DNA of 64,000 nucleotides from Paenibacillus zeirhizosphaerae (GCF_030705605.1 NZ_JAPCKK010000021.1:1-64000); one strand, 5' to 3'; shown: positions 1 to 8,426, counted from the stretch's first letter. Translations and numbers: made by a program. The notes: generated by a model not told the origin, from the letters alone.

Positions 1-82
1 AGACGACGAGGTAGATAGGCTGGGGGTGGAAGTGCAGCAATGCATGGAGCTGACCAGTACTAATCGGTCGAGGGCTTATCCT
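1..82 (+). rRNA. rrl: 23S ribosomal RNA, 3' end (partial)
   Basis: The first ~82 bases match the conserved 3' end of bacterial 23S rRNA, including the ACTAATCGGTCGAGGGCTTA block that closes domain VI. The gene enters from outside the window, and the exact 3' end is uncertain by a few bases. Bases 83-226 separate it from the first tRNA. They contain short hairpins (for example TTGTAAT/ATTACAA around 159-181) but no recognisable 5S rRNA. Confidence 0.95.
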
Positions 83-226
83 AAAGGTTCTAAAAGGCAA
101 TGGACGTTTCGGATCCAGTTTTCAGGGTGTAATCACTGGACATGTCAACTCAAGCAGTTGTAATGTTTAAAGGATTACAAATGGCATTTGGCGGTGCTGT
201 TTTCCTGAATTAATAAGCAGTAATAT

Positions 227-302
227 TCCCTGATAGCTCAGTTGGTAGAGCACTCGACTGTTAATCGAGTTGTCACAGGTTCGAGTCCTGTTCGGGGAGC
301 CA
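227..302 (+). tRNA. tRNA-Asn (GTT)
   Basis: Cloverleaf with acceptor TCCCTGA/TCGGGGA, D-loop, anticodon loop CTGTTAA and GGTTCGAGTCC T-arm. The CCA end is encoded. It is the first tRNA after the 23S gene and probably belongs to the same rrn transcript. Confidence 0.97.
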
Positions 303-307
303 TTTTT

Positions 308-396
308 GGAGAGGTGTCCGAGTTGGCCGAAGGAGCACGATTGGAAATCGTGTAGGCGCCAAAAGCGTCTCGAGGGTTCGAATCCCTCTCTCTCCG
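308..396 (+). tRNA. tRNA-Ser (GGA)
   Basis: Long-variable-arm tRNA with acceptor GGAGAGG/TCTCTCC and anticodon GGA in the loop TTGGAAA. No CCA is encoded, so the CCA-adding enzyme must finish it. Confidence 0.97.
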
Positions 397-418
397 TTCT
401 GCTTTAATTTTATTATAA

Positions 419-490
419 GGCCCGTTGGTCAAGGGGTTAAGACACCTCCCTTTCACGGAGGTAACAGGGGTTCGAATCCCCTACGGGTCA
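419..490 (+). tRNA. tRNA-Glu (TTC)
   Basis: Acceptor GGCCCGT/ACGGGTC, anticodon TTC in the loop CTTTCAC, and a standard T-arm. No encoded CCA. Confidence 0.97.
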
Positions 491-582
491 TTTTTTACCT
501 TATGTTTCACAGTTATATTGAAGCAAATTGCTTATTGATCTGGGATACATAAATATGGTATGATCTAATAGTGTTTCAAGAT

Positions 583-658
583 GGAGGCTTAGCTCAGCTG
601 GGAGAGCATCTGCCTTACAAGCAGAGGGTCGGGGGTTCGATCCCCTCAGCCTCCACCA
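583..658 (+). tRNA. tRNA-Val (TAC)
   Basis: Acceptor GGAGGCT/AGCCTCC with encoded CCA and anticodon TAC in the loop CTTACAA. The 92-bp gap before it is the longest inside the tRNA cluster. Confidence 0.97.
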
Positions 659-669
659 TATTTTAATAT

Positions 670-743
<74 letters not shown>

Positions 744-770
744 TTACTTTCAATTTAAGAAAGTGCCTCT

Positions 771-847
771 GGAACCGTGGTGTAGAGGCCTAACATGCCT
801 GCCTGTCACGCAGGAGATCGCGGGTTCGAATCCCGTCGGTTCCGCCA
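771..847 (+). tRNA. tRNA-Asp (GTC)
   Basis: Acceptor GGAACCG/CGGTTCC, anticodon GTC in the loop CTGTCAC, encoded CCA. Confidence 0.97.
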
Positions 848-875
848 TTTATTTGATGAAACGGAATTTGCATAA

Positions 876-948
<73 letters not shown>

Positions 949-964
949 CTTTTCAATTAAATAC

Positions 965-1040
<76 letters not shown>

Positions 1041-1045
1041 TTTAT

Positions 1046-1131
1046 GGAGGATTAGCGAAGTGGCCAAACGCAGCAGACTGTAAATCTGTTCTCTTACGAG
1101 TTCGGTGGTTCGAATCCATCATCCTCCACCA
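1046..1131 (+). tRNA. tRNA-Tyr (GTA)
   Basis: Long-variable-arm tRNA with acceptor GGAGGAT/ATCCTCC, anticodon GTA in the loop CTGTAAA, encoded CCA. Confidence 0.97.
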
Positions 1132-1136
1132 GTTAT

Positions 1137-1210
1137 AGGGGCATAGTTTAAAGGTAGAACAGCGGTCTCCAAAACCGTTAGTGTGGGTTCAATTCCTGCT
1201 GCCCCTGCCA
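1137..1210 (+). tRNA. tRNA-Trp (CCA)
   Basis: Acceptor AGGGGCA/TGCCCCT, anticodon CCA in the loop CTCCAAA, 3' CCA encoded. This tRNA is the expected effector of the T-box leader of trpS at about 28.7 kb. Confidence 0.96.
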
Positions 1211-1224
1211 TATTTTTTTGTTTT

Positions 1225-1298
1225 GGCGGTCGTGGCGAAGGGGTTAACGCACCGGATTGTGGCTCCGGCATTCGTGGGTTCAAGTCCCATCGATCGCC
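1225..1298 (+). tRNA. tRNA-His (GTG)
   Basis: Anticodon GTG in the loop TTGTGGC. An extra 5' G (G-1) can pair with discriminator C73, as expected for tRNA-His. No encoded CCA. Confidence 0.95.
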
Positions 1299-1313
1299 CT
1301 CTTTTATTTATAA

Positions 1314-1388
1314 TGGGGATTAGCCAAGCGGTAAGGCAACGGACTTTGACTCCGTCATGCATAGGTTCAAATCCTATATCCCCAGCCA
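1314..1388 (+). tRNA. tRNA-Gln (TTG)
   Basis: Acceptor TGGGGAT/ATCCCCA, anticodon TTG in the loop CTTTGAC, encoded CCA. Confidence 0.97.
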
Positions 1389-1398
1389 TTTTGTATAT

Positions 1399-1473
1399 GC
1401 GGACGTGGCTCAGCGGTAGAGCATCGCCTTGCCAAGGCGAGGGTCGCGGGTTCGATTCCCGTCGTCCGCTCCA
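1399..1473 (+). tRNA. tRNA-Gly (GCC)
   Basis: Acceptor GCGGACG/CGTCCGC, anticodon GCC in the loop TTGCCAA, encoded CCA. Confidence 0.97.
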
Positions 1474-1482
1474 TAAAGATAT

Positions 1483-1556
1483 GGCGCCATAGCCAAGTGG
1501 TAAGGCACAGCTCTGCAAAAGCTTTATCCCCAGTTCGAATCTGGGTGGCGCCTCCA
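1483..1556 (+). tRNA. tRNA-Cys (GCA)
   Basis: Acceptor GGCGCCA/TGGCGCC, anticodon GCA in the loop CTGCAAA, encoded CCA. Confidence 0.97.
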
Positions 1557-1562
1557 TAATAT

Positions 1563-1642
1563 GCCGGCGTGGCGGAACTGGCAGACGCGCGCGACTCAAA
1601 ATCGTGAGGGAAACCGTGGAGGTTCGAGTCCTCTCGCCGGCA
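1563..1642 (+). tRNA. tRNA-Leu (CAA)
   Basis: Long variable arm, acceptor GCCGGCG/CGCCGGC, anticodon CAA in the loop CTCAAAA. No CCA is encoded. It is the last tRNA of the cluster. Confidence 0.95.
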
Positions 1643-1653
1643 TCCTTTTGAAA

Positions 1654-1693
1654 GATAGCTCTCAAGTGAAGAACTTGAGAGCTATCTTTTTTT
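1654..1693 (+). terminator. rho-independent terminator of the rRNA/tRNA transcript
   Basis: A perfect stem GATAGCTCTCAAGT/ACTTGAGAGCTATC with a short loop is followed by eight T residues. It lies 11 bp after tRNA-Leu and closes the cluster. Confidence 0.93.
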
Positions 1694-1745
1694 GTGCATT
1701 CCTCTTTACTTATCTTCATGCTGCAGTTAGGGTCCAGAATATACC

Positions 1746-1765
1746 TAGACCTGAGGCTAGGTCTA
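1746..1765 (+). promoter_or_regulatory. inverted repeat, candidate LiaR operator
   Basis: A perfect 7-bp inverted repeat TAGACCT-6-AGGTCTA lies 89 bp upstream of the LiaI-like start. A second nested palindrome (TCCCC and CCGTT against AACGG and GGGGA) follows at 1773-1800. LiaR-type regulators bind palindromes upstream of their target operon, and this is the only such repeat before the first gene of the stress operon. That it is the LiaR site is inference. Confidence 0.45.
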
Positions 1766-1853
1766 AAAACCGTCCCCAGTCCGTTTTAACGGAAGGGGGA
1801 TACGTATAGAATAAAGACATAAGAGAGAGATAACGAAAGGCGGTGATCAATCA

Positions 1854-2165
1854 ATGAGAATGGATAGAAACAAAAGCTTGGCCATTTTGCTTATCGTAGT
1901 AGGCGCTTTGATTCTTCTCAGTAACTTTACTCCGGCGTTCGGTTATCTGCTGCATGAGATTATGAGCTATCTGATCCCGATGGCTATGATCGTGCTTGGT
2001 TACTACGGAATCCGAAGCGGTAACAGGGTGATTGGCTGGGTTATTTTAATTTTGGGTTTGCTGATTCTAATCGGCAAGTTATCCTGGCTGATCGGTCCAC
2101 TCCTTGCTGTAGGACTTATCATTTTCGGGATTTCACTCTTAAGAGGTCGCGGACCCAGATATTAA
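1854..2165 (+). CDS. LiaI-like small membrane protein
   Basis: A 103-residue, almost wholly hydrophobic protein with about four membrane segments (near residues 8-28, 34-53, 59-77 and 78-96) and a basic C-terminus ending RGRGPRY. The layout resembles the LiaI/LiaF N-terminal membrane domain family. It is first in the envelope-stress operon and sits 23 bp before a PspA gene, as liaI precedes liaH in Bacillus subtilis. A role as membrane anchor for the PspA protein is inferred from that. The start is chosen for AAAGGCGGTGA about 7 bp upstream. Confidence 0.7.
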   Translation: MRMDRNKSLAILLIVVGALILLSNFTPAFGYLLHEIMSYLIPMAMIVLGYYGIRSGNRVIGWVILILGLLILIGKLSWLIGPLLAVGLIIFGISLLRGRGPRY

Positions 2166-2188
2166 ATTAGAGGAAAGGAGCATACCAA

Positions 2189-2860
2189 ATGAGTGTATTT
2201 CGTCGTATGCGGGACATCACGGTGGCAACGTTCAATGACGCGTTGGAGCAAAGCCAGGATCCCGTTCGAATGATTGACCAGTTTCTCTCCGCCACACGGA
2301 GGGATATTGCAGAAGCTGAGAAGTTACAGCAGCAATATGCAATACACACAAGACAAATGAAGCTGCAAATGGAGCAAGCCTTGGCTATGCTGAACAAAAG
2401 AGAAGAGCAGGCTTTACTGGCAGTAAAAGCAGGAGAAGACCATGTCGCCAAGCTGGCGCTCCAGGAGAAATTGCTCTACGAAGAAAAGGCCCAGCAGTAT
2501 ACGGAGCTGTGGGAACAGAGTAGAGAATCTCTTCAGGAGCTTGAATATCAGTTGGAGGAGCTGCGAACTGAGTATCAAACGGTATACAGCAAAAGACAAT
2601 ACTACGTGGCACGTATGGAGACGTTGAATTTACAGCGTCAAATGAACGATCGTGCGGGTACATACGGCGGAAGAAATATTCCCCGGATGTTTGACCGCTT
2701 GGAAAATAAGGTTGCAGATATTGAAGCAGAGACATACAGCTTGCGCGAGTTGCGCCGTTCCGAGGCCGGGTATACCGGCGGACATACCACCAAAGGATCC
2801 ATATTGGATCAGGAGCTGGCAAGACTGAAGCAGAAGCTAAATGATGGAAGAAAGGAGTAG
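2189..2860 (+). CDS. PspA/IM30 family protein (LiaH-like), copy 1
   Basis: A 223-residue, highly charged, helical protein of the PspA/IM30 family, peripheral membrane proteins that oligomerise and protect damaged membranes. The N-terminus MSVFRRMRDITVATFNDALE is the amphipathic helix typical of the family. The motif QDPVRMIDQFL and a long coiled coil (about residues 25-140) follow. GGAAAGGAG lies before the start. It is the first of two PspA genes in one operon and differs clearly in sequence from the second, so this is an old duplication or two specialised paralogues. Confidence 0.88.
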   Translation: MSVFRRMRDITVATFNDALEQSQDPVRMIDQFLSATRRDIAEAEKLQQQYAIHTRQMKLQMEQALAMLNKREEQALLAVKAGEDHVAKLALQEKLLYEEKAQQYTELWEQSRESLQELEYQLEELRTEYQTVYSKRQYYVARMETLNLQRQMNDRAGTYGGRNIPRMFDRLENKVADIEAETYSLRELRRSEAGYTGGHTTKGSILDQELARLKQKLNDGRKE

Positions 2861-2868
2861 ACGATGAG

Positions 2869-3339
2869 ATGACCAAATTATACCGGTCAAGCCGGGACAG
2901 AATGATCACAGGGGTGAGCGGCGGGCTATCTGATGTCGTAGGTATCGATTCCACCTGGGTCAGGATTTTGCTGTTGATCAGCATTCCTTTCACCGGGGGA
3001 GCAACGATCCTCATTTACTTTATCGCTGCACTCGTAATTCCTAAAGAACCACACCCCCCTCATAACGGTTATGGGCATCCAGGCGGCTCATTTCAGCAAG
3101 GTTATAACAGTGGTCCATATGGAGGCCAATATGGCAGAGAACAGCACCAACAAAATTACGGTGCAGGCCAAGGATTTAATAATGGTTACGGTCAGCAATC
3201 CTCTTTTGGCAGCAAAGGCAGTGATCTGGACTCCATGATGGAAGATATCGAGAAGAAAGCCATGAAGAAGGAATTGGCGGAACTGCGTAAAAAAATAGCG
3301 GAATTAGAGAAGGGAGAACGTAAAAATGGGAATCTTTAA
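2869..3339 (+). CDS. PspC-domain membrane protein
   Basis: A 156-residue protein. Residues 1-62 form a PspC domain: the basic start [20 protein letters not shown], then one or two membrane segments up to about residue 60. A linker rich in Gly, Tyr, Gln and Asn (about 62-115) follows, then an acidic/basic coiled coil (about 120-150). PspC proteins help PspA-type systems sense membrane stress. The start follows AAAGGAG 12 bp upstream, and the end overlaps the next PspA gene by 14 bp, implying translational coupling. The low-complexity linker between domain and coiled coil is unusual. Confidence 0.82.
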   Translation: MTKLYRSSRDRMITGVSGGLSDVVGIDSTWVRILLLISIPFTGGATILIYFIAALVIPKEPHPPHNGYGHPGGSFQQGYNSGPYGGQYGREQHQQNYGAGQGFNNGYGQQSSFGSKGSDLDSMMEDIEKKAMKKELAELRKKIAELEKGERKNGNL

Positions 3340-4018
3340 AAGAATGAAGGATATGACAAGAGCTTCGGTTAACGACATGCTGGATAAGGTGGAAGACCCG
3401 ATAGTCATGCTGAACCAGTACCTGCGTGATATGGAAAGTGAAATCCATGAAGCTGAATTGACGGTAGCGAAGCAGATGGCGAATGAACGTCGCATGAAGC
3501 AGCGCCTGGAGGAAGCAGAGCGCGGAGCCAACGAGCGGGAGAAGCAGGCGGAAGCTGCACTTCGCAACGGTCAGGAGGATGTTGCACGCAAGCTGCTGGA
3601 AGAAAAAATTTATTTTGCACAGAAGCTGGACGAATATCGTGAGCTTCACAAACAATCTTCGGATCAGGTGAAAGATCTTGTTCAGCAGCTTCATGAGATG
3701 AAGGACGAGTTTTACAAAATGCGCAATAAGCGCAACGAGCTCGTATCCCGTGCCCAAATGGCTAAAGCCAAAAAGCAAATGTCTCAAATCAGCAGCGTAA
3801 ATACGATTGAGAGCGGCAGTGCGTCTCTCGGCTTCCATCGTATGGAGGAAAAAATTATGCAGATGGAAGCGGAAGCCGATGTGCTGCGGGCACCGTACCG
3901 TGCCGGAGCCGGTCAATACGTGAATCCTGCTGACGCCGAGAAACAGCTTAAGGTGGAAGAGCAGTTAGAGCAATTGAAAAGCAAGCTGCAAAAGAGCACT
4001 GATAAGCCAAAGGGTTAA
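3326..4018 (+). CDS. PspA/IM30 family protein (LiaH-like), copy 2
   Basis: A 230-residue PspA/IM30 protein with the amphipathic start [20 protein letters not shown], the motif [16 protein letters not shown] and a long coiled coil to about residue 150. A conserved C-terminal helix contains [19 protein letters not shown]. It overlaps the PspC gene by 14 bp, so the three genes 2189-4018 are probably made together. It is closer to the canonical PspA pattern than copy 1 because it keeps the long C-terminal helix. Confidence 0.9.
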   Translation: MGIFKRMKDMTRASVNDMLDKVEDPIVMLNQYLRDMESEIHEAELTVAKQMANERRMKQRLEEAERGANEREKQAEAALRNGQEDVARKLLEEKIYFAQKLDEYRELHKQSSDQVKDLVQQLHEMKDEFYKMRNKRNELVSRAQMAKAKKQMSQISSVNTIESGSASLGFHRMEEKIMQMEAEADVLRAPYRAGAGQYVNPADAEKQLKVEEQLEQLKSKLQKSTDKPKG

Positions 4019-4053
4019 GAAAGCTACTCGTTAATGTAACAATATGATATGCT

Positions 4054-4122
4054 GTATGGAATGAACTTTGAAGACCGTTCCATACTATCGGAGAAGCCAT
4101 TCGGCCGTTTCTAGTGAACGCC
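4054..4122 (+). other. two inverted repeats between the PspA genes and liaF
   Basis: GTATGGAA (4054-4061) and TTCCATAC (4078-4085) form a perfect 8-bp inverted repeat. A second, AAGCCAT (4094-4100) with ATGGCTT (4116-4122), also pairs CGGC with GCCG inside and is followed by TTT. They could attenuate read-through into liaFSR or mark an internal promoter or operator. There is no good T tract, so termination is uncertain. Confidence 0.4.
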
Positions 4123-4161
4123 GGCATGGCTTTTCCTACCTGAAAGAAAGGAGGGTGCGGC

Positions 4162-4812
4162 ATGGAGAGGCGAAAAACGGTTATGGCAGGCTGGGTTATG
4201 ATTCTTCTTGGCTTGTTGGCGCTGTTTCATAATTTTATAGGCTTTTTTACCATCGTCGCACTGATTCTGATCTTTGCAGGCGTATATAAAATGCAAAGGA
4301 ACCGTCTCAAAAAAGGTTATATGCTGGCTGCTATTGGCGGTGTGCTGCTCGTACTGGACAATTTGGTGTTATTCATAGGCATTACTCTGATTTCGCTGGG
4401 TGTCTTTTATTATAGGTCACGTAAAATACAGCCGGGCGGCAGCGCGGTATTCAAGCAAAACTTTATGTCCAATTATAAGTGGGATGAGATGCCATGGACT
4501 TTGCGCAATGCAAGCATATGGCATGTTATTGGAGAAATGAATGCGGATCTTTCGCTGGCTTTGCCGGAGGAGCGGGAGACGGTTTTTTATATGCAAGGGA
4601 TTTTAGGGGATGTGGATTTTTGGATTCCCGAGTATTATGGGGTTGAGGTTGAGGCGGTTGTGGTGTTTGGGCAAATTGAGCTTGGTCGGGATATGGACGT
4701 AGGTGTGCTGAACCGGTTGGTATGGAAATCTCCGAATTATGCGGAGAGCGAATACAAGGTCAAATTTATTATTTCTTATGTAGCAGGAGATGTACGTTTT
4801 CAATTTATATAG
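4162..4812 (+). CDS. liaF: LiaF-like membrane protein
   Basis: A 216-residue protein with four membrane segments in residues 7-90 and a soluble C-terminal beta-rich domain (about 110-216) of the LiaF/YvqF 'cell wall-active antibiotics response' type. The core includes GEMNADLSLALP and GDVDFWIPEYYGVEVEA. In Bacillus subtilis LiaF inhibits the LiaS/LiaR two-component system. The gene is followed 18 bp later by the sensor kinase, the usual liaF-liaS-liaR order. AGGAGGG precedes the start. Confidence 0.85.
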   Translation: MERRKTVMAGWVMILLGLLALFHNFIGFFTIVALILIFAGVYKMQRNRLKKGYMLAAIGGVLLVLDNLVLFIGITLISLGVFYYRSRKIQPGGSAVFKQNFMSNYKWDEMPWTLRNASIWHVIGEMNADLSLALPEERETVFYMQGILGDVDFWIPEYYGVEVEAVVVFGQIELGRDMDVGVLNRLVWKSPNYAESEYKVKFIISYVAGDVRFQFI

Positions 4813-4830
4813 GAGCAGGAGGTACCGTAT

Positions 4831-5895
4831 ATGAATGATCGTAAAACATCCAATATGGTCACCCGCAGCATGGGTGAAGGCATCCTCCTGTCTCTCATTG
4901 TGGGGGCTGTCTTCCTGTATATGGCCAATACATATGGATACATCAAGCCTATTCCTGAATGGAGGGCAGGTCTGCAGTTCGGGGCGGCATTATTTTTTCT
5001 GCTCGTGGGGCTGGGGGCTACTTATGGCATTTATCAAAGCTACCGGGTGAAAAGAAGGCTGGAGCTGATGCGCGAAACGCTGCTGATGTGGGAGAAGGGC
5101 AGTCCTTCAAGGGAGCTTCCCGAGCTAGGGGCAGATGAAATCGGCAGGCTCGGCGAACAGTTGGGCCGCATCGGGAGAAAGTGGGAAGAGCAGGTATCCT
5201 CGCTGCAGCGGTTATCCACAAATAATGCACAGCTTGCCGAACAAGCCAGAATATCTGCTATAGTAGAGGAAAGACAGAGACTGGCAAGGGAACTGCATGA
5301 TGCGGTTTCGCAACAGCTTTTTGCCATTTCCATGACCGCTACGGCTGTAGGCAGGACGCTGGAGAAGGACTTTGCGAAGGCCCAGCGCCAGGTCGCCCTG
5401 ATCGAAGAAATGTCGGCGGTGGCCCAATCGGAGATGAGAGCGCTGCTGCTGCACTTAAGACCAGTATATTTGGAAGGAAAGCACTTAGAGCAGGGCCTTA
5501 GAGAGCTGATTAAGGAGCTTCAGGTTAAAGTTCCAATAGAGATTGATTTTGAGATGGACAGTGGAATCCGTCTTGTCAAGGGTATTGAAAATCATTTGTT
5601 CCGCATCATGCAGGAAGCCATGTCGAACACGCTTCGCCATGCGAAGGCGACGAAAATGGAGATCCGTATACAGCAGCGCTCAGGCTTGCTTCGTGTCATG
5701 ATCCGCGATAACGGGATCGGCTTTGAGCTCGATGACAAAAAGCAGGCTTCCTATGGATTATCCACCATGCAGGAACGGATTAACGAGATCGGCGGAGCGA
5801 TTCAATACATTACGGCACCGGGAAAGGGAACACGTATTGAAATTTCGGTTCCCGTCATGAACGAAGAAAGCGGGAGGAACGAGAATGATGGATAA
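4831..5895 (+). CDS. liaS: sensor histidine kinase LiaS/VraS type
   Basis: A 354-residue kinase. Two membrane segments (about 17-33 and 49-68) flank a very short extracellular loop, then a HAMP-like linker, a HisKA_3 dimerisation domain with the phosphorylated His156 in ARELHDAVSQQLF, and a HATPase domain with N box QEAMSNTLRHA and G box DNGIGFEL. The tiny sensing loop is typical of intramembrane-sensing kinases of the LiaS/VraS group, which answer cell-wall antibiotics. It overlaps liaR by 11 bp. CAGGAGG lies 8 bp before the start. Confidence 0.92.
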   Translation: MNDRKTSNMVTRSMGEGILLSLIVGAVFLYMANTYGYIKPIPEWRAGLQFGAALFFLLVGLGATYGIYQSYRVKRRLELMRETLLMWEKGSPSRELPELGADEIGRLGEQLGRIGRKWEEQVSSLQRLSTNNAQLAEQARISAIVEERQRLARELHDAVSQQLFAISMTATAVGRTLEKDFAKAQRQVALIEEMSAVAQSEMRALLLHLRPVYLEGKHLEQGLRELIKELQVKVPIEIDFEMDSGIRLVKGIENHLFRIMQEAMSNTLRHAKATKMEIRIQQRSGLLRVMIRDNGIGFELDDKKQASYGLSTMQERINEIGGAIQYITAPGKGTRIEISVPVMNEESGRNENDG

Positions 5896-6544
5896 CGACA
5901 CGGAAAATCCAATCAAAGTGCTGCTGGTGGATGACCATGAAATGGTGCGTATTGGCCTGGCAGCCGTGCTTGGCACTGAGGACGGTATCGAAGTCGTGGG
6001 CGAGGCGGGCAGCGGTGAGGAAGGCATTCGGCTTGCGGCTGAATATCAGCCGGACGTGATTCTCATGGATCTGGTGATGGACGGCATGGACGGGATCGAA
6101 ACGACCCGTCAGGTGCTGAAGCAGCAGCCGCAATGCAGGGTCATTGTGCTCACAAGCTATTTGGATGATGAAAAAATGTACCCGGTAATCGAAGCCGGCG
6201 CCTTCAGCTATCTGCTCAAAACGTCACGTGCGGGCGAAATCGCGGATGCCATTCGGGCCGCTGCCCGGGGACAGTCCGTGCTGGAATCGCAGGTTGCCTC
6301 CAAAATGATGGACCGGTTCCGCAAGCCTCAAGCACAGGCACCCGCCCACGCCGACTTGACGGAAAGGGAGATGGAGGTGCTGCGCCTGCTTGCCCAGGGC
6401 AAATCCAATCAGGATATTGCGGATGAGCTGATTATTGGCATTAAAACAGTGAAATTCCATGTTACCAATCTGCTTGCCAAGTTAGGGGTTGAGGACCGTA
6501 CGCAGGCAGCTATTTATGCATATAAGAACGGCTTGGCCGAGTAA
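5885..6544 (+). CDS. liaR: response regulator LiaR/VraR type (NarL family)
   Basis: A 219-residue regulator. The receiver domain (about 9-125) has the acidic pair DD at 16-17, the phosphoacceptor Asp62 in VILMDLVMDGMDG, and conserved Thr and Lys (VLTSY, YLLKTS). The C-terminal LuxR-type helix-turn-helix contains LTEREMEVLRLLAQGKSNQD. It overlaps liaS and ends in a terminator. It probably activates the upstream LiaI/PspA genes from the inverted repeat at 1746; that target is inferred from LiaR in Bacillus. Confidence 0.92.
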   Translation: MMDNDTENPIKVLLVDDHEMVRIGLAAVLGTEDGIEVVGEAGSGEEGIRLAAEYQPDVILMDLVMDGMDGIETTRQVLKQQPQCRVIVLTSYLDDEKMYPVIEAGAFSYLLKTSRAGEIADAIRAAARGQSVLESQVASKMMDRFRKPQAQAPAHADLTEREMEVLRLLAQGKSNQDIADELIIGIKTVKFHVTNLLAKLGVEDRTQAAIYAYKNGLAE

Positions 6545-6548
6545 AGTC

Positions 6549-6595
6549 AGCCACCAGACCGCAGTAGTAATGCACTGAGGCTTGGTGGCTTTTTG
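6549..6595 (+). terminator. terminator after liaR
   Basis: Stem AGCCACCA/TGGTGGCT enclosing about 26 nt, followed by five T residues. It ends the envelope-stress operon. The rest of the 226-bp gap to zwf shows no further gene. Confidence 0.75.
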
Positions 6596-6820
6596 CATTC
6601 AATCCATGTGGGTTGAACATCCAGGGATTGGGTAAAATACAGGATAGTACCTGAAACATATAGTGTGCAGGAAAGTAATTCTATAAAGAAATCTTATAGC
6701 AGACGGATAGCCTGTAGATACCAAAATATGCTAAACTGGATCAAATCACGAATTCACTTTGGAACTGCCGGGAATTTTAGTCAGATCACCATAAAACTTT
6801 CAAAGAAAGAATGAGGAGCT

Positions 6821-8377
6821 ATGGCTGAAAATCAAATGATGAATGAAGTGCAAACTCCAGGTGTGGTATTTTTCATTTTCGGAGCAACCGGTGATTTGGC
6901 TCGCCGTAAGCTCTATCCGGCCATTTACAGTTTATACAGGGAAGGCAAGCTGAGAGAGGAATTTGCTGTGATCGGTGTAGCGCGTCGTCCGCGTACGCTG
7001 GAGGAATTTCATAATGATTTGTATGATTCCATTCAGGAGTTTTGCCGCTACAAGGCAGCGAACAGCGAGGATTGGGAAAAATTCGCCTCCCATTTTGAAT
7101 ACAAATCGCTGGACATCAACAATGTGGAGGGCTTCCATCAGCTTCGGCAGCAAACGGAAGCGATTGAAGCGAAATTCGGCATCTCTGGCAATCGGTTGTT
7201 TTACCTTGCGCTAGCCCCGGAGTTGTTTGGGAGTGTATCCAACAGTTTGAAAGAAGGCGGCATGCTGGAAGGCGCAGGCTGGAACCGTCTCGTGATTGAA
7301 AAGCCGTTTGGTTATGATCTGGAGTCGGCGCAGCAGTTAAATCAGGAGATTCGCGAGGTGTTCGCCGAAGAGGAGATTTACCGGATCGACCATTATCTCG
7401 GCAAGGAAATGGTGCAGAATATTGAGGTCATTCGTTTTGCGAATGCATTTTTTGAGCCTTTATGGAATAACAAGCATATAGCTAATGTGCAAATAACCCT
7501 TGGAGAAACGGTCGGTGTGGAAGAACGTGGGGAGTACTATGATCATTCGGGCGCCCTGCGTGATATGGGACAAAACCATATGCTGCAGATGCTGACCATG
7601 ATTGCCATGGAACCGCCAAGCCGGCTCCTTCCGGAGGATATCCGGGATGAGAAGGTGAAGGTGCTTCGTTCCCTTCGTCCTTTTGCATCCAATGAAGATG
7701 TGAAGATGAATGTGGTTCGTGGGCAATATACAGCAGGCAGCTACCGTGGGAAGGAGCTCCCGGGTTACCGTCAGGAGGACAAAGTGAATCCGGAGTCCAG
7801 TACCGAGACGTATTTCGCTGCCCGTGTATTTGTGGACAATTTCCGCTGGGCGGGGGTTCCTTTCTATATTCGGACAGGGAAACGCCTGCCGGTTAAAACC
7901 ACGGAAGTGGTAGTGGAATTCAAGAGCATGCCCAACAATGTATATTTAGGAAAAAAATATAAACTGGAACCGAATCTGTTGGTTATTCGTGTGAATCCGA
8001 TGGAAGGCATCTACGTGAAGATTAATGCGAAGAAGCCGGGCTCTGAGACGGAAATTGAGCCTTTGGCCATGGACTTCTGTCAAAGCTGCATGGTAGGCAT
8101 CAACTCGCCTGAAGCTTATGAACGGCTGCTGCAGGATGCGGTTGAGGGGGATTCAACCTATTTTACCCGCTGGGACGAGGTAGCTACGGCTTGGGCCTTC
8201 GTGGACCGGATTGTCAGGGCATGGGAGAAGACACCAGACTCGCTTGAGACGTATGCTGCCGGAACCTGGGGACCGGAAGGAGCGAACAGGCTGATTGGGC
8301 AGGATGGCTTCGGATGGTGGCCGGTTAGCGGCCAGGAAGAAGACAATGTGGTATGGCAGGTCGGCGAGGGTCAATAG
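6821..8377 (+). CDS. zwf: glucose-6-phosphate 1-dehydrogenase
   Basis: A 518-residue enzyme that oxidises glucose 6-phosphate to 6-phosphogluconolactone with NADP, the entry step of the oxidative pentose phosphate pathway. The NADP fold is marked by GATGDLARRK (21-30), then EKPFG (160-164) and the active-site signature RIDHYLGKE (188-196) with catalytic His191. Length is normal for the family. The annotated ATG has GAGGAG only 2 nt away, a tight spacing; the next ATG at 6836 is possible but too far from it. No gnd or pgl gene is adjacent. Confidence 0.96.
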   Translation: MAENQMMNEVQTPGVVFFIFGATGDLARRKLYPAIYSLYREGKLREEFAVIGVARRPRTLEEFHNDLYDSIQEFCRYKAANSEDWEKFASHFEYKSLDINNVEGFHQLRQQTEAIEAKFGISGNRLFYLALAPELFGSVSNSLKEGGMLEGAGWNRLVIEKPFGYDLESAQQLNQEIREVFAEEEIYRIDHYLGKEMVQNIEVIRFANAFFEPLWNNKHIANVQITLGETVGVEERGEYYDHSGALRDMGQNHMLQMLTMIAMEPPSRLLPEDIRDEKVKVLRSLRPFASNEDVKMNVVRGQYTAGSYRGKELPGYRQEDKVNPESSTETYFAARVFVDNFRWAGVPFYIRTGKRLPVKTTEVVVEFKSMPNNVYLGKKYKLEPNLLVIRVNPMEGIYVKINAKKPGSETEIEPLAMDFCQSCMVGINSPEAYERLLQDAVEGDSTYFTRWDEVATAWAFVDRIVRAWEKTPDSLETYAAGTWGPEGANRLIGQDGFGWWPVSGQEEDNVVWQVGEGQ

Positions 8378-8426
8378 GCCGGACGATGCTGGCAGTATGC
8401 CTGCAGAATAACATAAATCCACAAAT

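Noticed and set aside
3176..3916. Long minus-strand open frames opposite the PspA genes
   Set aside because: They are antisense shadows caused by the codon bias of coiled-coil genes; composition is implausible and no ribosome binding site is seen.
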